A stretch of 32,473 nt of DNA, taken from positions 1-32,473 of the forward strand of contig CAJWPE010000012.1 in the NCBI GenBank assembly GCA_913045625.1, in the 5' to 3' direction. The notes under the pieces are model-generated. The model made no database searches and had not been told where the DNA came from. It worked only from the letters and a program-made list of their open reading frames with translations. The position numbers were made by a program, and so were the translations under genes. Source of the stretch: an uncultured Chloroflexota bacterium. GTDB lineage: Bacteria; Chloroflexota; Dehalococcoidia; Lucifugimonadales; UBA826. Each line of letters starts with the position of its first letter. The stretch's first letter is position 1. Shown here piece by piece: positions 1 through 11,406 of this stretch.

Positions 1-404
1 GGCGCCATGCAGCTGAAAATGTTGTCAGTCTGATGCCTCTTACATTTATGAACTGGTCTGCTAAACGTTGAGTCACAGCCTGAAAAGTGGCGAGTGGCCT
101 TCCGAATTGTTCCCTTTCGCTGGTATATGAGGCGGTCATTTTCAGCGCTGTTTCAGTTACCCCTAACTGGGTTGCGCAAAGGCTGACGAGTAAAATCTGG
201 TGAAGCCAAGCGACACTTTCCTTACCGCCTATTTTTTTAGCAGGTGTAGATTCAAACGACAACTCCCAGAGAGGTTCGCCCCGAGTTGAGGTGCAAGTTC
301 GCATAGTAATATTTGAATCTTCTAGATCAACTATGAAAAGAGAAGGTTCGCCATCACCCATGGCTGTTACTAAAGCTGAATCAGCATGGTGTGCATATTC
401 GACT
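1..404 (-). CDS. Acyl-CoA dehydrogenase internal/C-terminal fragment, fused in frame to MetK; runs off the left edge (probable chimera)
   Basis: Minus-frame translation ...[36 protein letters not shown]...[57 protein letters not shown]... The [24 protein letters not shown] segment is typical of acyl-CoA dehydrogenases. No in-frame stop to the window edge. Confidence 0.8.
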
Positions 405-1201
405 AAAATTTTTCTACCAGTTAAGCCAGTGTCTCCTACAGGTCCTCCTATTACGAATCTACCAGAAGGATTAACAATATACCTGGTATCTTTTAGAAGA
501 TTAGGTGGAATGATGGGTTTTGCTACAAATTCTATTAAGTCTTTTTCAATCTGCTCATTAGAAATATCTGGATCGTGCTGGTTGCTGAGTAGAATAGTGT
601 GAACTCGTACCGGAACACCTTTTGAGTATTCAACTGTGACTTGAGATTTACCATCTGGACGTAGATAAGGTAAAGTTCCGTTTTTTCTAACTTCAGATAA
701 TTTTTGAGCTAATTGATGAGAAAGAGACATTGGAAGAGGCATTAATTCAGGAGTTTCGTCGCACGCAAATCCTACCATCATTCCTTGATCCCCTGCGCCT
801 AAAGAGTCAATTTCTTCATCAGAGACAGATGAGTCACGCGTTTCTAGTGAGTTTGATACACCTGAAGAAATATCAGAGGATTGTTCGTCTACGGCAACCA
901 TAACTCCACAAGATTTGTAATCGAATCCATAGGAAGGATCTGTATATCCAATTGATTTGATAGTATCTCTAACAATGGAAGGAATATCAACGTATCCTTC
1001 AGCAATAGTCATCTCGCCCATTACCACTACTAGTCCAGTTGTACATGCAGTTTCACAGGCAACTCTTGCCCTAGGGTCTAGTTTTAACATAGCGTCTAAA
1101 ACGCTATCTGAGATCTGATCACAAATTTTATCTGGGTGACCTTCTGTTACTGATTCAGAAGTAAATAAAAATGATGATGATTCCAAAAATGTTAAACTCA
1201 T
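405..1201 (-). CDS. metK: S-adenosylmethionine synthetase, N-terminal about two thirds; C-terminal part missing
   Basis: Translation [38 protein letters not shown]...[16 protein letters not shown]...[16 protein letters not shown]...[23 protein letters not shown]; hallmark MetK motifs (EGHPDK, GAGDQG, GGPxGDxGLTGRK). Confidence 0.9.
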
Positions 1202-1230
1202 TGCTTTCTCCAATCTAAAGGTTTTTTAGT

Positions 1231-2508
<1,278 letters not shown>

Positions 2509-3456
2509 TTATGAAATTCTTTTTGGTAAGGTATCGTTATTGTTTAAGGGTTCAAAAGTTGTCATTCCATGTATGCCACGGAATCTGTCTTCAATGTCGC
2601 TATGGGTAATTTGAGCTAGTTTTTCTGTGCTGAATCCTTCAACTGCAAATGAGCCCATTACTGAAGCTACAATTAAAGCTTTTCTTAAAGACTGAGGAGA
2701 CAAATCATCAGAACCAGATAAATATCCCATAAATCCACCTGCAAAACAGTCTCCTGCTCCAGTCGGATCTATAACTTTTTCTATTGGAAAAGCAGGAGCG
2801 GTAAAAATATCTCCTTCATTAAACATGATTGCGCCATGTTCTCCTTTTTTTACAATTACAATTCTAGGACCTAATTGTCTGACAAATTTAGCAGCAGTAA
2901 TTATATTATCCTTTTTTGTGAATGATTTAATTTCGTTTTCATCCATAAAAATTATGTCTACATTTTCAATTACAGATGAAAGGTTATTTTGATGATCATC
3001 AATCCAAAAATTCATAGTATCTAAAGCTACAATTTTGGGTTTAGTTTGCATTTGATCTAGGACTTGATTTTGTATTTTTGGATCAATATTTGCTAAAAAC
3101 AAATATTTGGAATTTTTATTGGAAGTGTTTAAAGTCGGATTGAAATTTTCCAATACATTTAGATGAGTCTCTAAAGTTTCTCTCTGATTAAAATCATCAT
3201 CATTGTATTTTCCGGACCATCTAAAGGTTTCTCCATCAACTTTTTCTAATCCGTCAATATTTACTCCTGATTTTTCGAGCATAGAGAAATATTTTTCAGA
3301 ATAATCACTACCAACTACTCCTACTAGGCTAGAGGATGTGAAAAAACTTGAAGAAATAGAAAAGTAAAAAGCTGATCCTCCCGGTGCATTTTCACGGGAA
3401 CCAGATTTTGTTGAAACGGAATCGTAAGCAACTGTACCTACTACTAACAGAGACAT
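2509..3456 (-). CDS. PfkB-family carbohydrate/adenosine kinase-like protein
   Basis: 315 aa; GGSAFYFS near the N-terminus and the PfkB signature DPTGAGDCFAGGFMGYL; located in the ahcY/metK cluster. Confidence 0.85.
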   Translation of the reverse strand: MSLLVVGTVAYDSVSTKSGSRENAPGGSAFYFSISSSFFTSSSLVGVVGSDYSEKYFSMLEKSGVNIDGLEKVDGETFRWSGKYNDDDFNQRETLETHLNVLENFNPTLNTSNKNSKYLFLANIDPKIQNQVLDQMQTKPKIVALDTMNFWIDDHQNNLSSVIENVDIIFMDENEIKSFTKKDNIITAAKFVRQLGPRIVIVKKGEHGAIMFNEGDIFTAPAFPIEKVIDPTGAGDCFAGGFMGYLSGSDDLSPQSLRKALIVASVMGSFAVEGFSTEKLAQITHSDIEDRFRGIHGMTTFEPLNNNDTLPKRIS

Positions 3457-3459
3457 GTT

Positions 3460-3813
3460 CTATAGATCAGTTCCTGTACTTGTTGGGTAGCCTTTTTCAA
3501 TCCAGGTAGGTGTTCCTTCTTCAATATTGAATAGACGATCAGATTCAATTCCCATAGCAGCTGCCATTTCACATGCGAGGCCACTTCGGACTCCAGCTGC
3601 ACATATAAAAAACAATTTTTTATCAGAAGGAAGTTCTTCAATTCTAGCTAAAATTTCATCAACTGTAATGAATTGTGCATCAGTTACATGTCCTTCTAAG
3701 TATTCATCCATTCTTCTGACATCAACAAATGCTACTTCATCAGATCCATGGAATTCAACAGCCTCATCGACTGAAATTCTGTTGTAGGGTTCGCCTTCAA
3801 CTTGTCTTGGCAT
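3460..3813 (-). CDS. Rhodanese-like domain protein
   Basis: 117 aa; FVDVRRMDEYLEGHVTDA...KLFFICAAGVRSGLA, catalytic Cys loop CAAGVRS. Confidence 0.9.
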   Translation of the reverse strand: MPRQVEGEPYNRISVDEAVEFHGSDEVAFVDVRRMDEYLEGHVTDAQFITVDEILARIEELPSDKKLFFICAAGVRSGLACEMAAAMGIESDRLFNIEEGTPTWIEKGYPTSTGTDL

Positions 3814-3822
3814 ATTATTCTC

Positions 3823-4551
3823 CTAGGTTCTTATTTTATCTATTTGACTAGCCAAATCTGGTAAGTCTTTAGCTACGATGTCTATATAATCTTCATCATT
3901 ATTATCAACTTGTGTGTCCGGTCCAAATTCCATTGGTCTTGGAATGTATGCTGTTGCCATACCATTCTTTTTTGCTGCAGATAAATCACCTTTATGAGCC
4001 GCAACCATCATAATTTCTTCAATAGGGAACCCAAGAAATTGTGACGTACTTAAATAAGCTTCATTGTCAGGTTTGTAATGGTTACATAACTCAGCTGATA
4101 AAATTGTATCCCATGGAAGTCCACCAAATTTTGCCATATTAACTAAAAGTGAAACATTTCCATTTGATAATGTGCTAATTACATAATTTTTTTTCAGCAT
4201 AGTTAATCCTTTAACTGAGTCGGGCCAAGGGTCCAAGCGATGCCATGCGTGATTTAAAAAAACCTTTTCTTTTTCAGTTAACTGATCAATCTGGTAACTC
4301 TTAAGTAGTTCATCAAGAATTATTCTATGGAGATCATCAATTTTCATCCATGGAAGTTGTCCAGTTCTTACTTTATTCATTGAAGGTCCGTAGCCTGCTC
4401 TCCATTCGTCAGCGAATTCGTCGGGATTTAACTCTACGCCCTGATTAGAAAGAATTTGTTGTACCTCTCTTGAAATACTTGACCTCCAATCTACTACTGT
4501 TCCAAAGACATCAAAAGTCATAGCTTTAACATTTTTTAGAGATTCATTCAT
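3823..4551 (-). CDS. HAD-superfamily hydrolase, haloacid dehalogenase type II-like
   Basis: TFDVFGTVVDWRSS motif I; STLSNGN motif II; YKPDNEAY; VAAHKGDLSAAKKNGMATAYIPRP. Confidence 0.85.
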   Translation of the reverse strand: MNESLKNVKAMTFDVFGTVVDWRSSISREVQQILSNQGVELNPDEFADEWRAGYGPSMNKVRTGQLPWMKIDDLHRIILDELLKSYQIDQLTEKEKVFLNHAWHRLDPWPDSVKGLTMLKKNYVISTLSNGNVSLLVNMAKFGGLPWDTILSAELCNHYKPDNEAYLSTSQFLGFPIEEIMMVAAHKGDLSAAKKNGMATAYIPRPMEFGPDTQVDNNDEDYIDIVAKDLPDLASQIDKIRT

Positions 4552-4562
4552 TTTTGCTCCAA

Positions 4563-6068
4563 TTAATTTGAAAATTTTGCGGCAACATGACGTCTTTGAA
4601 TTTTTCCAGTAGCAGTTCGAGGAAGTTCTTGGACAACAAATATTTTAGAAGGAATTTTAAAATCAGCGATATGTTTTGAGCAATATGCTTGAATATCAGT
4701 TTCTGATATTTCTCCTGATAAAACCACTGCGGCCTGAACTATTTCTCCATATTTTTCATCTTGAATTCCGAAAGATACTGCTTCAGAAATTAAAGGGTGT
4801 TGAATTAATGCAGCATCTACCTCTAGGGGTGAAATTTTTTCTCCACCTCTGTTGATCAGCTCTTTTAATCGACCAGTTAGAGTTAATACGTCTTTTACAG
4901 ACAATTGCCCTTGATCTCCCGTTCTAAACCACCCATTTGTAAATGCTTCTGCGTTTGCATCAGGATTATTATGATATCCCTTTGTGACATTTGAACCTTT
5001 AATTACTACTTCTCCCGTTTGTCCGTATGATAAAAGGTTTCCTGATTCATCCATGATTGAAATGTCTACGCCTGTCCCTATACCTACTGTTCCAGGGCTT
5101 CTGCTACCAGGAGGTAACAAGTTGGATGACATTTGGTGAGATGCCTCAGTCATACCATAGGCTTCTAGTACTGGAGCTCCAAATCTGTTTTCTAGTTGGT
5201 CAAATACTGATGGAGCTAATGCTGATGAACACGATCTAATTAGTCTAAATGATTTACTTGGAGCATTATCATCATTTGCCCGCATTAGAAGAATTTGATG
5301 AATAGTAGGGACTGCAGAAAACCATGTTGCGTTGTAGTCTAATCTGTCTTGCCAAAAAGTACTTGCACTAAATCTTTCAGGGATCACAATTGTTCCTCCA
5401 CTAAATAGTGAAGATAAAGCTACTCCTATTAATCCATGAACATGAAATAACGGCATCACAACTAGTGCAGTATCATCTCCGTTTAGTAAGTAAGTTTTGG
5501 AAATATTACTTAGAGATGTCATTAGATTTTTATGAGTTAAGGGTACTCCTTTAGGCCTGCTAGTAGTACCAGAGGTGTGCAAGAAAAGAGCAATGTCTTT
5601 TTCGTCGGGTGCAGCAACTGATTTTGATTTAGTTAAGTTTGTACCATTTTTTTGAATTTCTAATTTTTCATCAGAGTTGATTTTTACTGAAGCAATCTCA
5701 ATATTAAGTTCGTTTGCTGCTTCAATTGCAATTTTTGCATTCTCTTTTATGATCACTAACTGTGACTCTGTATCTTCCATATAAAATTTGAACTCATCTT
5801 TTGTGTAAGCTGAGTTAAGGGGTGCTGCAATGGCGCCTGAACGAGTGACAGCCAAAAATACAATCATGAACTCAAGCCCGTTGGGTAATACTATTGAAAC
5901 TGTTCTGCCTTTTTTGACGCCTGAAGCAGACAATATCTCAGCTACTCTTTCAACTTCATCATGAAATTGGCCATATGTTTTTTGAACCCCATTAGGTACT
6001 ACAACACATAAATCATCTTTAGGACGATTTGATAAAATGTTTGCAAGAGTGCTCATAGGATTCTCCAA
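4563..6068 (-). CDS. AMP-dependent acyl-CoA synthetase/ligase
   Basis: LHTSGTTSRPKGVPLTHKN, YGMTEASHQ, GWFRTGDQG, GRLKELINRGGEKISPLEVD, PRTATGKIQRR. Confidence 0.93.
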   Translation of the reverse strand: MENPMSTLANILSNRPKDDLCVVVPNGVQKTYGQFHDEVERVAEILSASGVKKGRTVSIVLPNGLEFMIVFLAVTRSGAIAAPLNSAYTKDEFKFYMEDTESQLVIIKENAKIAIEAANELNIEIASVKINSDEKLEIQKNGTNLTKSKSVAAPDEKDIALFLHTSGTTSRPKGVPLTHKNLMTSLSNISKTYLLNGDDTALVVMPLFHVHGLIGVALSSLFSGGTIVIPERFSASTFWQDRLDYNATWFSAVPTIHQILLMRANDDNAPSKSFRLIRSCSSALAPSVFDQLENRFGAPVLEAYGMTEASHQMSSNLLPPGSRSPGTVGIGTGVDISIMDESGNLLSYGQTGEVVIKGSNVTKGYHNNPDANAEAFTNGWFRTGDQGQLSVKDVLTLTGRLKELINRGGEKISPLEVDAALIQHPLISEAVSFGIQDEKYGEIVQAAVVLSGEISETDIQAYCSKHIADFKIPSKIFVVQELPRTATGKIQRRHVAAKFSN

Positions 6069-6128
6069 TCTGTATTTAGTTTCTTACTTTTACATTTAGG
6101 TCTGTTCATGTCAACAGTCATTTTAGAT

Positions 6129-7109
6129 CTATTTTTTTCTATACCATTTGATAGCATCTGCAATCCCTTGTTCAATAGACATTCTAGGTTCCCAATTAAG
6201 TAAATCTTTTGCAGTAGTTATATCAGCGAAATTTCCAGCAACATCACCTGGTCTAGGTTCAATTATTGTTGTGTCTAGTTCAATTCCCACAACTTCTTCA
6301 AAAACAGAAATCATTTCTTTTACTGTTAGTCCACTTCCGCTTCCAATATTTATCGGAATAAAAGGTAAATGTTCAGAAGTGATTACATTGATTTGTTCTA
6401 AGGCTTTTAAGTGAGCTTCTGCTAAGTCCCATACATGAACATAGTCTCTAATACCTGTTCCATCTTTTGTGTACCATTTATTTCCAGTGATGGTGAATCT
6501 TTTATTTTTACTTTCATATGCTTGAATCAATTTACCTAACAAGTGTGTTGATATTGAAAAATCAGGCCCAGATCTCATTTTAGGATCTGCTCCAATAGGA
6601 TTAAAGTATCTTAGAGATACACATTTCATACCGTAAGCCTTACAGAAATCTTCAAGAATAAATTCCATTGATAATTTTGTTTTTGCATATGGACTACTGG
6701 GTTGGAGTTCTGAAGTTTCTGAAACAATTTGTTCATCTATTGATCTATATAGAGAGGCTGTGGAACTAAATATAATGTTAGAAATATTGGCTTCTTTCAT
6801 CCAATTTAAAAGAGTTAAAGTTTTGATTACATTCTCTTGATAATATTCACTAGGATTTGATACAGATTCAGGAACCACAATTTTTGCTGCACAATGAATT
6901 ACAGCATGAATATTTTTATGATCTAATTCAATTTGTTTTAAAGCTTTAATATTTCCTATGTCATTTTGGTAAAAATTTGGAGAATTAGATACTTTGCTGC
7001 CCTCGGAAGATAAATTGTCTATTATGATTACTTCATATCCCTTATCTTCTAATGCAGAACAAATTGTAGATCCTATATAACCTGCTCCACCTGTGATTAA
7101 AATTTTCAT
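6129..7109 (-). CDS. galE: UDP-glucose 4-epimerase
   Basis: ITGGAGYIGSTICSALEDKGYEVIIIDNLS; SSPYAKTKLSME (YxxxK); LRYFNPIGADP; DGTGIRDYVHVWDLAEAHL. Confidence 0.92.
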   Translation of the reverse strand: MKILITGGAGYIGSTICSALEDKGYEVIIIDNLSSEGSKVSNSPNFYQNDIGNIKALKQIELDHKNIHAVIHCAAKIVVPESVSNPSEYYQENVIKTLTLLNWMKEANISNIIFSSTASLYRSIDEQIVSETSELQPSSPYAKTKLSMEFILEDFCKAYGMKCVSLRYFNPIGADPKMRSGPDFSISTHLLGKLIQAYESKNKRFTITGNKWYTKDGTGIRDYVHVWDLAEAHLKALEQINVITSEHLPFIPINIGSGSGLTVKEMISVFEEVVGIELDTTIIEPRPGDVAGNFADITTAKDLLNWEPRMSIEQGIADAIKWYRKK

Positions 7110-7182
7110 ATAGTTCTCTATTGATGATTGGTTTAATATGTTAGCCTGAACTACATTATTCTAACTTTTCAGGAGTGTAAAT

Positions 7183-7797
7183 ATGATCTATGAATTTCGC
7201 ACTTATGACTTAAAACCTGGATCTTTACCTGTTTTTGGAGAAAGAGTATTAGAAAAATTAGATAAAAGGTTGGAGTATTCTCAATTAGGAGGATATTTTT
7301 ACACTGAAATTGGACCACTAAATCAAGTGGTTCATATTTGGCCATATCAAGATTTGAATGAACGGAATCAAATTAGATCCAAGACTTTAGAAGATGGGAT
7401 TTGGCCTCCTGATGGTACAGGAATTGTAGAAAAATTAAATTCAGAAATTATGTTGCCTGCTAAATTTATGGATCCATTAACTCCTCGATCTATAGGCCCT
7501 ATTTATGAAATACGGACTTATATGTTTGCTCAAGGCGACCTTCCCAAAGCATTAACTGCATGGGAAAAATCAATTGATGAAAGAAAAAAATATTCACCTT
7601 TTGTAGGTTGTTGGTACAGTGATATTGGTCAATTAAATAAAATGGTTCATATTTGGGCTTATTCGAGTTTAGAACATCGTGCCGAAACTAGAAAAACTGT
7701 AGTAGAAAAAGGAGTTTGGCCTCCAAAAGATAGAACACCTTTACTTTCTCAAGAGAGTAAAATATTACTACCATTTGAGTTTTCCCCTCTGCAATAA
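7183..7797 (+). CDS. NIPSNAP-family protein with two tandem NIPSNAP-like repeats
   Basis: Repeats beginning IYEFRTYDLKPGSL...VVHIWPYQDLNERNQIR and IYEIRTYMFAQGDL...MVHIWAYSSLEHRAETR. Confidence 0.85.
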   Translation: MIYEFRTYDLKPGSLPVFGERVLEKLDKRLEYSQLGGYFYTEIGPLNQVVHIWPYQDLNERNQIRSKTLEDGIWPPDGTGIVEKLNSEIMLPAKFMDPLTPRSIGPIYEIRTYMFAQGDLPKALTAWEKSIDERKKYSPFVGCWYSDIGQLNKMVHIWAYSSLEHRAETRKTVVEKGVWPPKDRTPLLSQESKILLPFEFSPLQ

Positions 7798-7805
7798 TTT
7801 ATTTC

Positions 7806-8924
7806 ATGATGAGTAATAAAAGATTTCATGGATTAGATGCATTACGAGGTATCGCTATGGTTCTAGGAATTGTGTTGCATGCTGCTTTGCCATATGTTCC
7901 TGGATTAGAAATCATTTGGCCTGCTAATGATCAGTCATCTTCCGTTATCACCATTATTTTTCAATTTATACATATGTGGAGAATGCCGCTATTTTTTATT
8001 TTGGCTGGATTTTTTGCAAGATTGTTAATTGATCGTAAAACATGGAATAAATGGTTAACTAATAGGGTCCTCAGAATTGGGATTCCTATATTAATTTTTT
8101 CTCCAGTAATGGCAATTACTTTACCGTGGATCTACATGTATGGATGGATGGGCGAAATTAATGTTAAATTCTCAATCGAGGGCTACCCCCACCATTTATG
8201 GTTTTTATGGCATTTATTAATTTTTGTTTTAATTTCTTGTGCTATTAATCCACTAAATAGTTTTTTTAAAAAAATACAATTATTCAAGTTTTTAAACAAG
8301 ATAATTTTTCAGAGTAAATTTCCTTTAATTTTAATATTTTCTATAACATTTTTGATCTTATTATCAGAAGGAGAATTGATTTTGAATCCTTTTGCTTCTA
8401 GTTTGTATTTTCTGTTGGGATATTCACTTTATAAAGATTTACAATATTTTCAATTTATAGTTTTGCATTGGAAAAAATACCTGTTGATAGGATTAATTAT
8501 TTCTTGTCTATTTTTGATTCTTGAAAATTTTAGATACTATGATTTTAATTACAGATTATCACCACAAGAACTTAAGGATTTTCAAGGTTTAATGTGGTTA
8601 GTTAATCAGCCAATCAAAGTGACTGGTGCAATATTTATATCTTTTGCATTCATTGGTTTATTTGAATCTAAAATCACACAATTCAATTCATTAGGACGGT
8701 TTTTGTCCGATTCTGCGTATTGGATGTATTTGATCCATCTGCCCATAGTCAACTTGATTGGATTTTATTTATTTCAGTTTAAATTTGTACCAGAAATAAA
8801 GTTTTTGATTTCAATTTTTGCTACGCTATTTATATCGTTATTGACTTATAAGCTTTTCGTGAGATCTACCTATTTGGGTATTTTATTGAATGGAAATAAG
8901 TATCCGTTTACGAAAACCTTGTGA
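7806..8924 (+). CDS. Acyltransferase 3-family integral membrane protein
   Basis: N-terminal RFHGLDALRGIAMVLGIVLHA, HHLWFLWHLLIFV, multiple TM segments. Confidence 0.85.
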   Translation: MMSNKRFHGLDALRGIAMVLGIVLHAALPYVPGLEIIWPANDQSSSVITIIFQFIHMWRMPLFFILAGFFARLLIDRKTWNKWLTNRVLRIGIPILIFSPVMAITLPWIYMYGWMGEINVKFSIEGYPHHLWFLWHLLIFVLISCAINPLNSFFKKIQLFKFLNKIIFQSKFPLILIFSITFLILLSEGELILNPFASSLYFLLGYSLYKDLQYFQFIVLHWKKYLLIGLIISCLFLILENFRYYDFNYRLSPQELKDFQGLMWLVNQPIKVTGAIFISFAFIGLFESKITQFNSLGRFLSDSAYWMYLIHLPIVNLIGFYLFQFKFVPEIKFLISIFATLFISLLTYKLFVRSTYLGILLNGNKYPFTKTL

Positions 8925-10032
8925 CATTAAATGCAGATATGTCAATTTCGGGTTCTTTATTCATGACAAGATCAGATGTGATTTTTGCCATACCTGGACC
9001 AAGTAGAATTCCTTTTCTGCCTGCTCCTGTACCCAAAAAAACATTATCTATTTGTGGTGCAGATCCCAATATCACTTTCCCGTCTATACTCAATGGCCTA
9101 AGGCAGGCAGTGTGATATACGAGCTCAGCATCATCTAATCCGTGGATCATGTGAGTTAATGATTCTAAAACTGAATTTCTTCCATATGGTGTTGGGGAAT
9201 CTTGGAATCCTATATCTTCTTCAGTAGTTCCAGCCCATATAAGACCATCAGGTTTAGTTACAGCATAGTTATGTTGGTATCCAGCACATGCCTTCAATTC
9301 TACAGATTCAGACTTTAATCTGAGGATTTGTCCCTTTAAAGGCCGTATAGGGACATTGATTCCCAACCAATCAGAAACATTTCCGGACCAAGGTCCCATG
9401 CAAAGTACTAGTTTATCAAAATAGATTTTTTCTTGGTGAGTTGAAACGGATTTTGCTAAATGGTTTTCAATTTGAATTCCAGTAATTTCTTTGTTTAAAA
9501 TTTCCACACCCAGTTTTTCACAGCTTTGAGTTAATGCGAGAACTAGTCTGTAAGGTTCTACGTCACATACTCCTTCTGTGTAAACTGCTCCAATAATTTC
9601 AGGGTTTAAATTGGGTACGATTTCTAGAGCAGTTTTGGTGTCAACCCACTCAACTTTATAGTTGTCTACTTGTTGGCGCCATTTCATTGTTTGTTCTGCT
9701 TCTTTGCGTTCCTCATCGTTAAATACTAAATCGATTGCAGGTCTAAATCTGTGATGATAATCAACACCTGATAACTCTGGAAGCTCTGAAGAAAATTCGT
9801 GATGTTTTGCCATTCCTAATTTAGCTAGATCAAATACAGGTGAAATACTGCTGGGATCTCCAGCTTCTCCAAGGGGACTGAGTCCTCCGAATGCAAATCC
9901 AGAAGCATGGCTACCAATAGAATCTTTTTCTAAAACTGCTACTTTTAATCCTGATTTAGCCAAAAAGTATGCAGTAGAAAGTCCTACAATTCCTCCACCT
10001 ATTATACAAATTTCATAATGAGTTGATTCCAA
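8908..10032 (-). CDS. FAD-dependent oxidoreductase (DAO/glycine oxidase-like)
   Basis: CIIGGGIVGLSTAYFLAKSGLKVAVLEKD dinucleotide-binding motif; GPWSGNVSDWLG; IRPLKGQIL; GAGRKGILLGPGMAKI. Confidence 0.88.
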   Translation of the reverse strand: MESTHYEICIIGGGIVGLSTAYFLAKSGLKVAVLEKDSIGSHASGFAFGGLSPLGEAGDPSSISPVFDLAKLGMAKHHEFSSELPELSGVDYHHRFRPAIDLVFNDEERKEAEQTMKWRQQVDNYKVEWVDTKTALEIVPNLNPEIIGAVYTEGVCDVEPYRLVLALTQSCEKLGVEILNKEITGIQIENHLAKSVSTHQEKIYFDKLVLCMGPWSGNVSDWLGINVPIRPLKGQILRLKSESVELKACAGYQHNYAVTKPDGLIWAGTTEEDIGFQDSPTPYGRNSVLESLTHMIHGLDDAELVYHTACLRPLSIDGKVILGSAPQIDNVFLGTGAGRKGILLGPGMAKITSDLVMNKEPEIDISAFNVTRFS

Positions 10033-11394
10033 TTAAAAATCAGCCTCCAGTTTAGTAATTACCACATCTAATTGTGACACAAAGTGATCTATTTCGTCAT
10101 TACTAATACATAGAGGAGGTGCAATTGGAATCACATCACCTGCTCTTCCAAACAACTGATGCTCTTTCATCAATAAAGTTGCTTTGTCAGCTAATTTGAA
10201 GCTAGGGTCGAATTTTTCTTTAGTTTCCCTGTTTTTCACTAACTCTACTGCGCATAGAAGTCCCTTTCCACCCCGTACATCTCCCACGATCTCATGACTT
10301 CTTAATTGTTGTAATTTTTCAAAAAGATAATCTCCCATTTCAGCAGAATTTTGCACAATATTTTCAGCTTCCATAATCCTCAAGTTTTCTATACCTGCAG
10401 CACAAGAAGCTGGATTGCCACCAAATGTGATTAATTGTCTGAAAACAGAATCATCTGATCCTTCAAACTCACTTGCGATTTTTTTACTAGCGATAGCTGC
10501 TCCTATAGGAAGGTATCCGCTAGTTAAGGCTTTAGCTACAGTAGTGATATCTGGTTTGATACCCCAATGTTCTGAAGCAAAAACTTTTCCAGTTCTTCCA
10601 AAGGCATTGATTACTTCATCGCAAATTAAAACTACTCCGTATTTGTCACAAATTTCTCTGATTGTTGGCCAATATTCCGGATGAGGGATATGAATTCCAG
10701 CAGCTGCAGAAATAGGCTCTCCAATGAAAGCTGCTACGGATGAAGGCCCTTCATGAAGAATTGCTCTTTCTAATTCTTTAGCACACTCTAAAGTACATCC
10801 TCCCTTACTGCCGCAACATCGGCCCCTATAGCTATCAGTTTGTTCAATATGAATATTTCCAGGAACTAGAGGTCCAAATCTAGATGAAGGGAATATCCCT
10901 CCTCCTAAACTCATTGTTGCAAGTGTACCCCCATGATAGGATCCTCTTCTGCTAATAATTTTCCATCTATTTCTTTCTCCGATATTGTATTGAAAATTTT
11001 TGGCCATTTTCATAGCCGTTTCAACAGCCTCTGATCCTCCGCTAACAAAATATATTCTAGAGTCTTGGTCTGGTGATAATGATGCAACTTTTGCAGCTAA
11101 TTCTGCTGTAATTGGAGTTACAGTTCCTCCAGGAGAGTAAGAAATGTTAGTCATTTGCTTGTGTACTGCGTCAGCAATTTCACGTCTTCCATGTCCAAGA
11201 TTGACCAACCACATACTTGATAAAGTATCGAACCACTGATTTCCATCTGTGTCGTTTACCCACACCCCTTGAGCAGAATCAACTAGAGTAATTCCATTAT
11301 CCCCAAACATTTCATCAGTTTGTTTTGCGTGAGGCCAAAAATGTTCAGCAGCGTTTTGTTTTATTATTTCTAAGTCTTCACCTGATAAAACCAT
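10033..11394 (-). CDS. Class III PLP-dependent aminotransferase
   Basis: FVSGGSEAVETAMKMA, YHGGTLATMSLGG, ICDEVINAFGRTGKVFA, TTVAKALTSGYLPIGA (PLP Lys). Confidence 0.92.
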   Translation of the reverse strand: MVLSGEDLEIIKQNAAEHFWPHAKQTDEMFGDNGITLVDSAQGVWVNDTDGNQWFDTLSSMWLVNLGHGRREIADAVHKQMTNISYSPGGTVTPITAELAAKVASLSPDQDSRIYFVSGGSEAVETAMKMAKNFQYNIGERNRWKIISRRGSYHGGTLATMSLGGGIFPSSRFGPLVPGNIHIEQTDSYRGRCCGSKGGCTLECAKELERAILHEGPSSVAAFIGEPISAAAGIHIPHPEYWPTIREICDKYGVVLICDEVINAFGRTGKVFASEHWGIKPDITTVAKALTSGYLPIGAAIASKKIASEFEGSDDSVFRQLITFGGNPASCAAGIENLRIMEAENIVQNSAEMGDYLFEKLQQLRSHEIVGDVRGGKGLLCAVELVKNRETKEKFDPSFKLADKATLLMKEHQLFGRAGDVIPIAPPLCISNDEIDHFVSQLDVVITKLEADF

Positions 11395-11406
11395 TTTATT
11401 TCCTTT

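Noticed and set aside
291-602. ORF 291..602 (+) and other + strand ORFs antisense to metK/ahcY (1745-2443)
   Set aside because: Antisense to well-supported coding frames, no family features.
3444-3641. ORF 3444..3641 (-)
   Set aside because: Out-of-frame overlap with the rhodanese gene 3460-3813.
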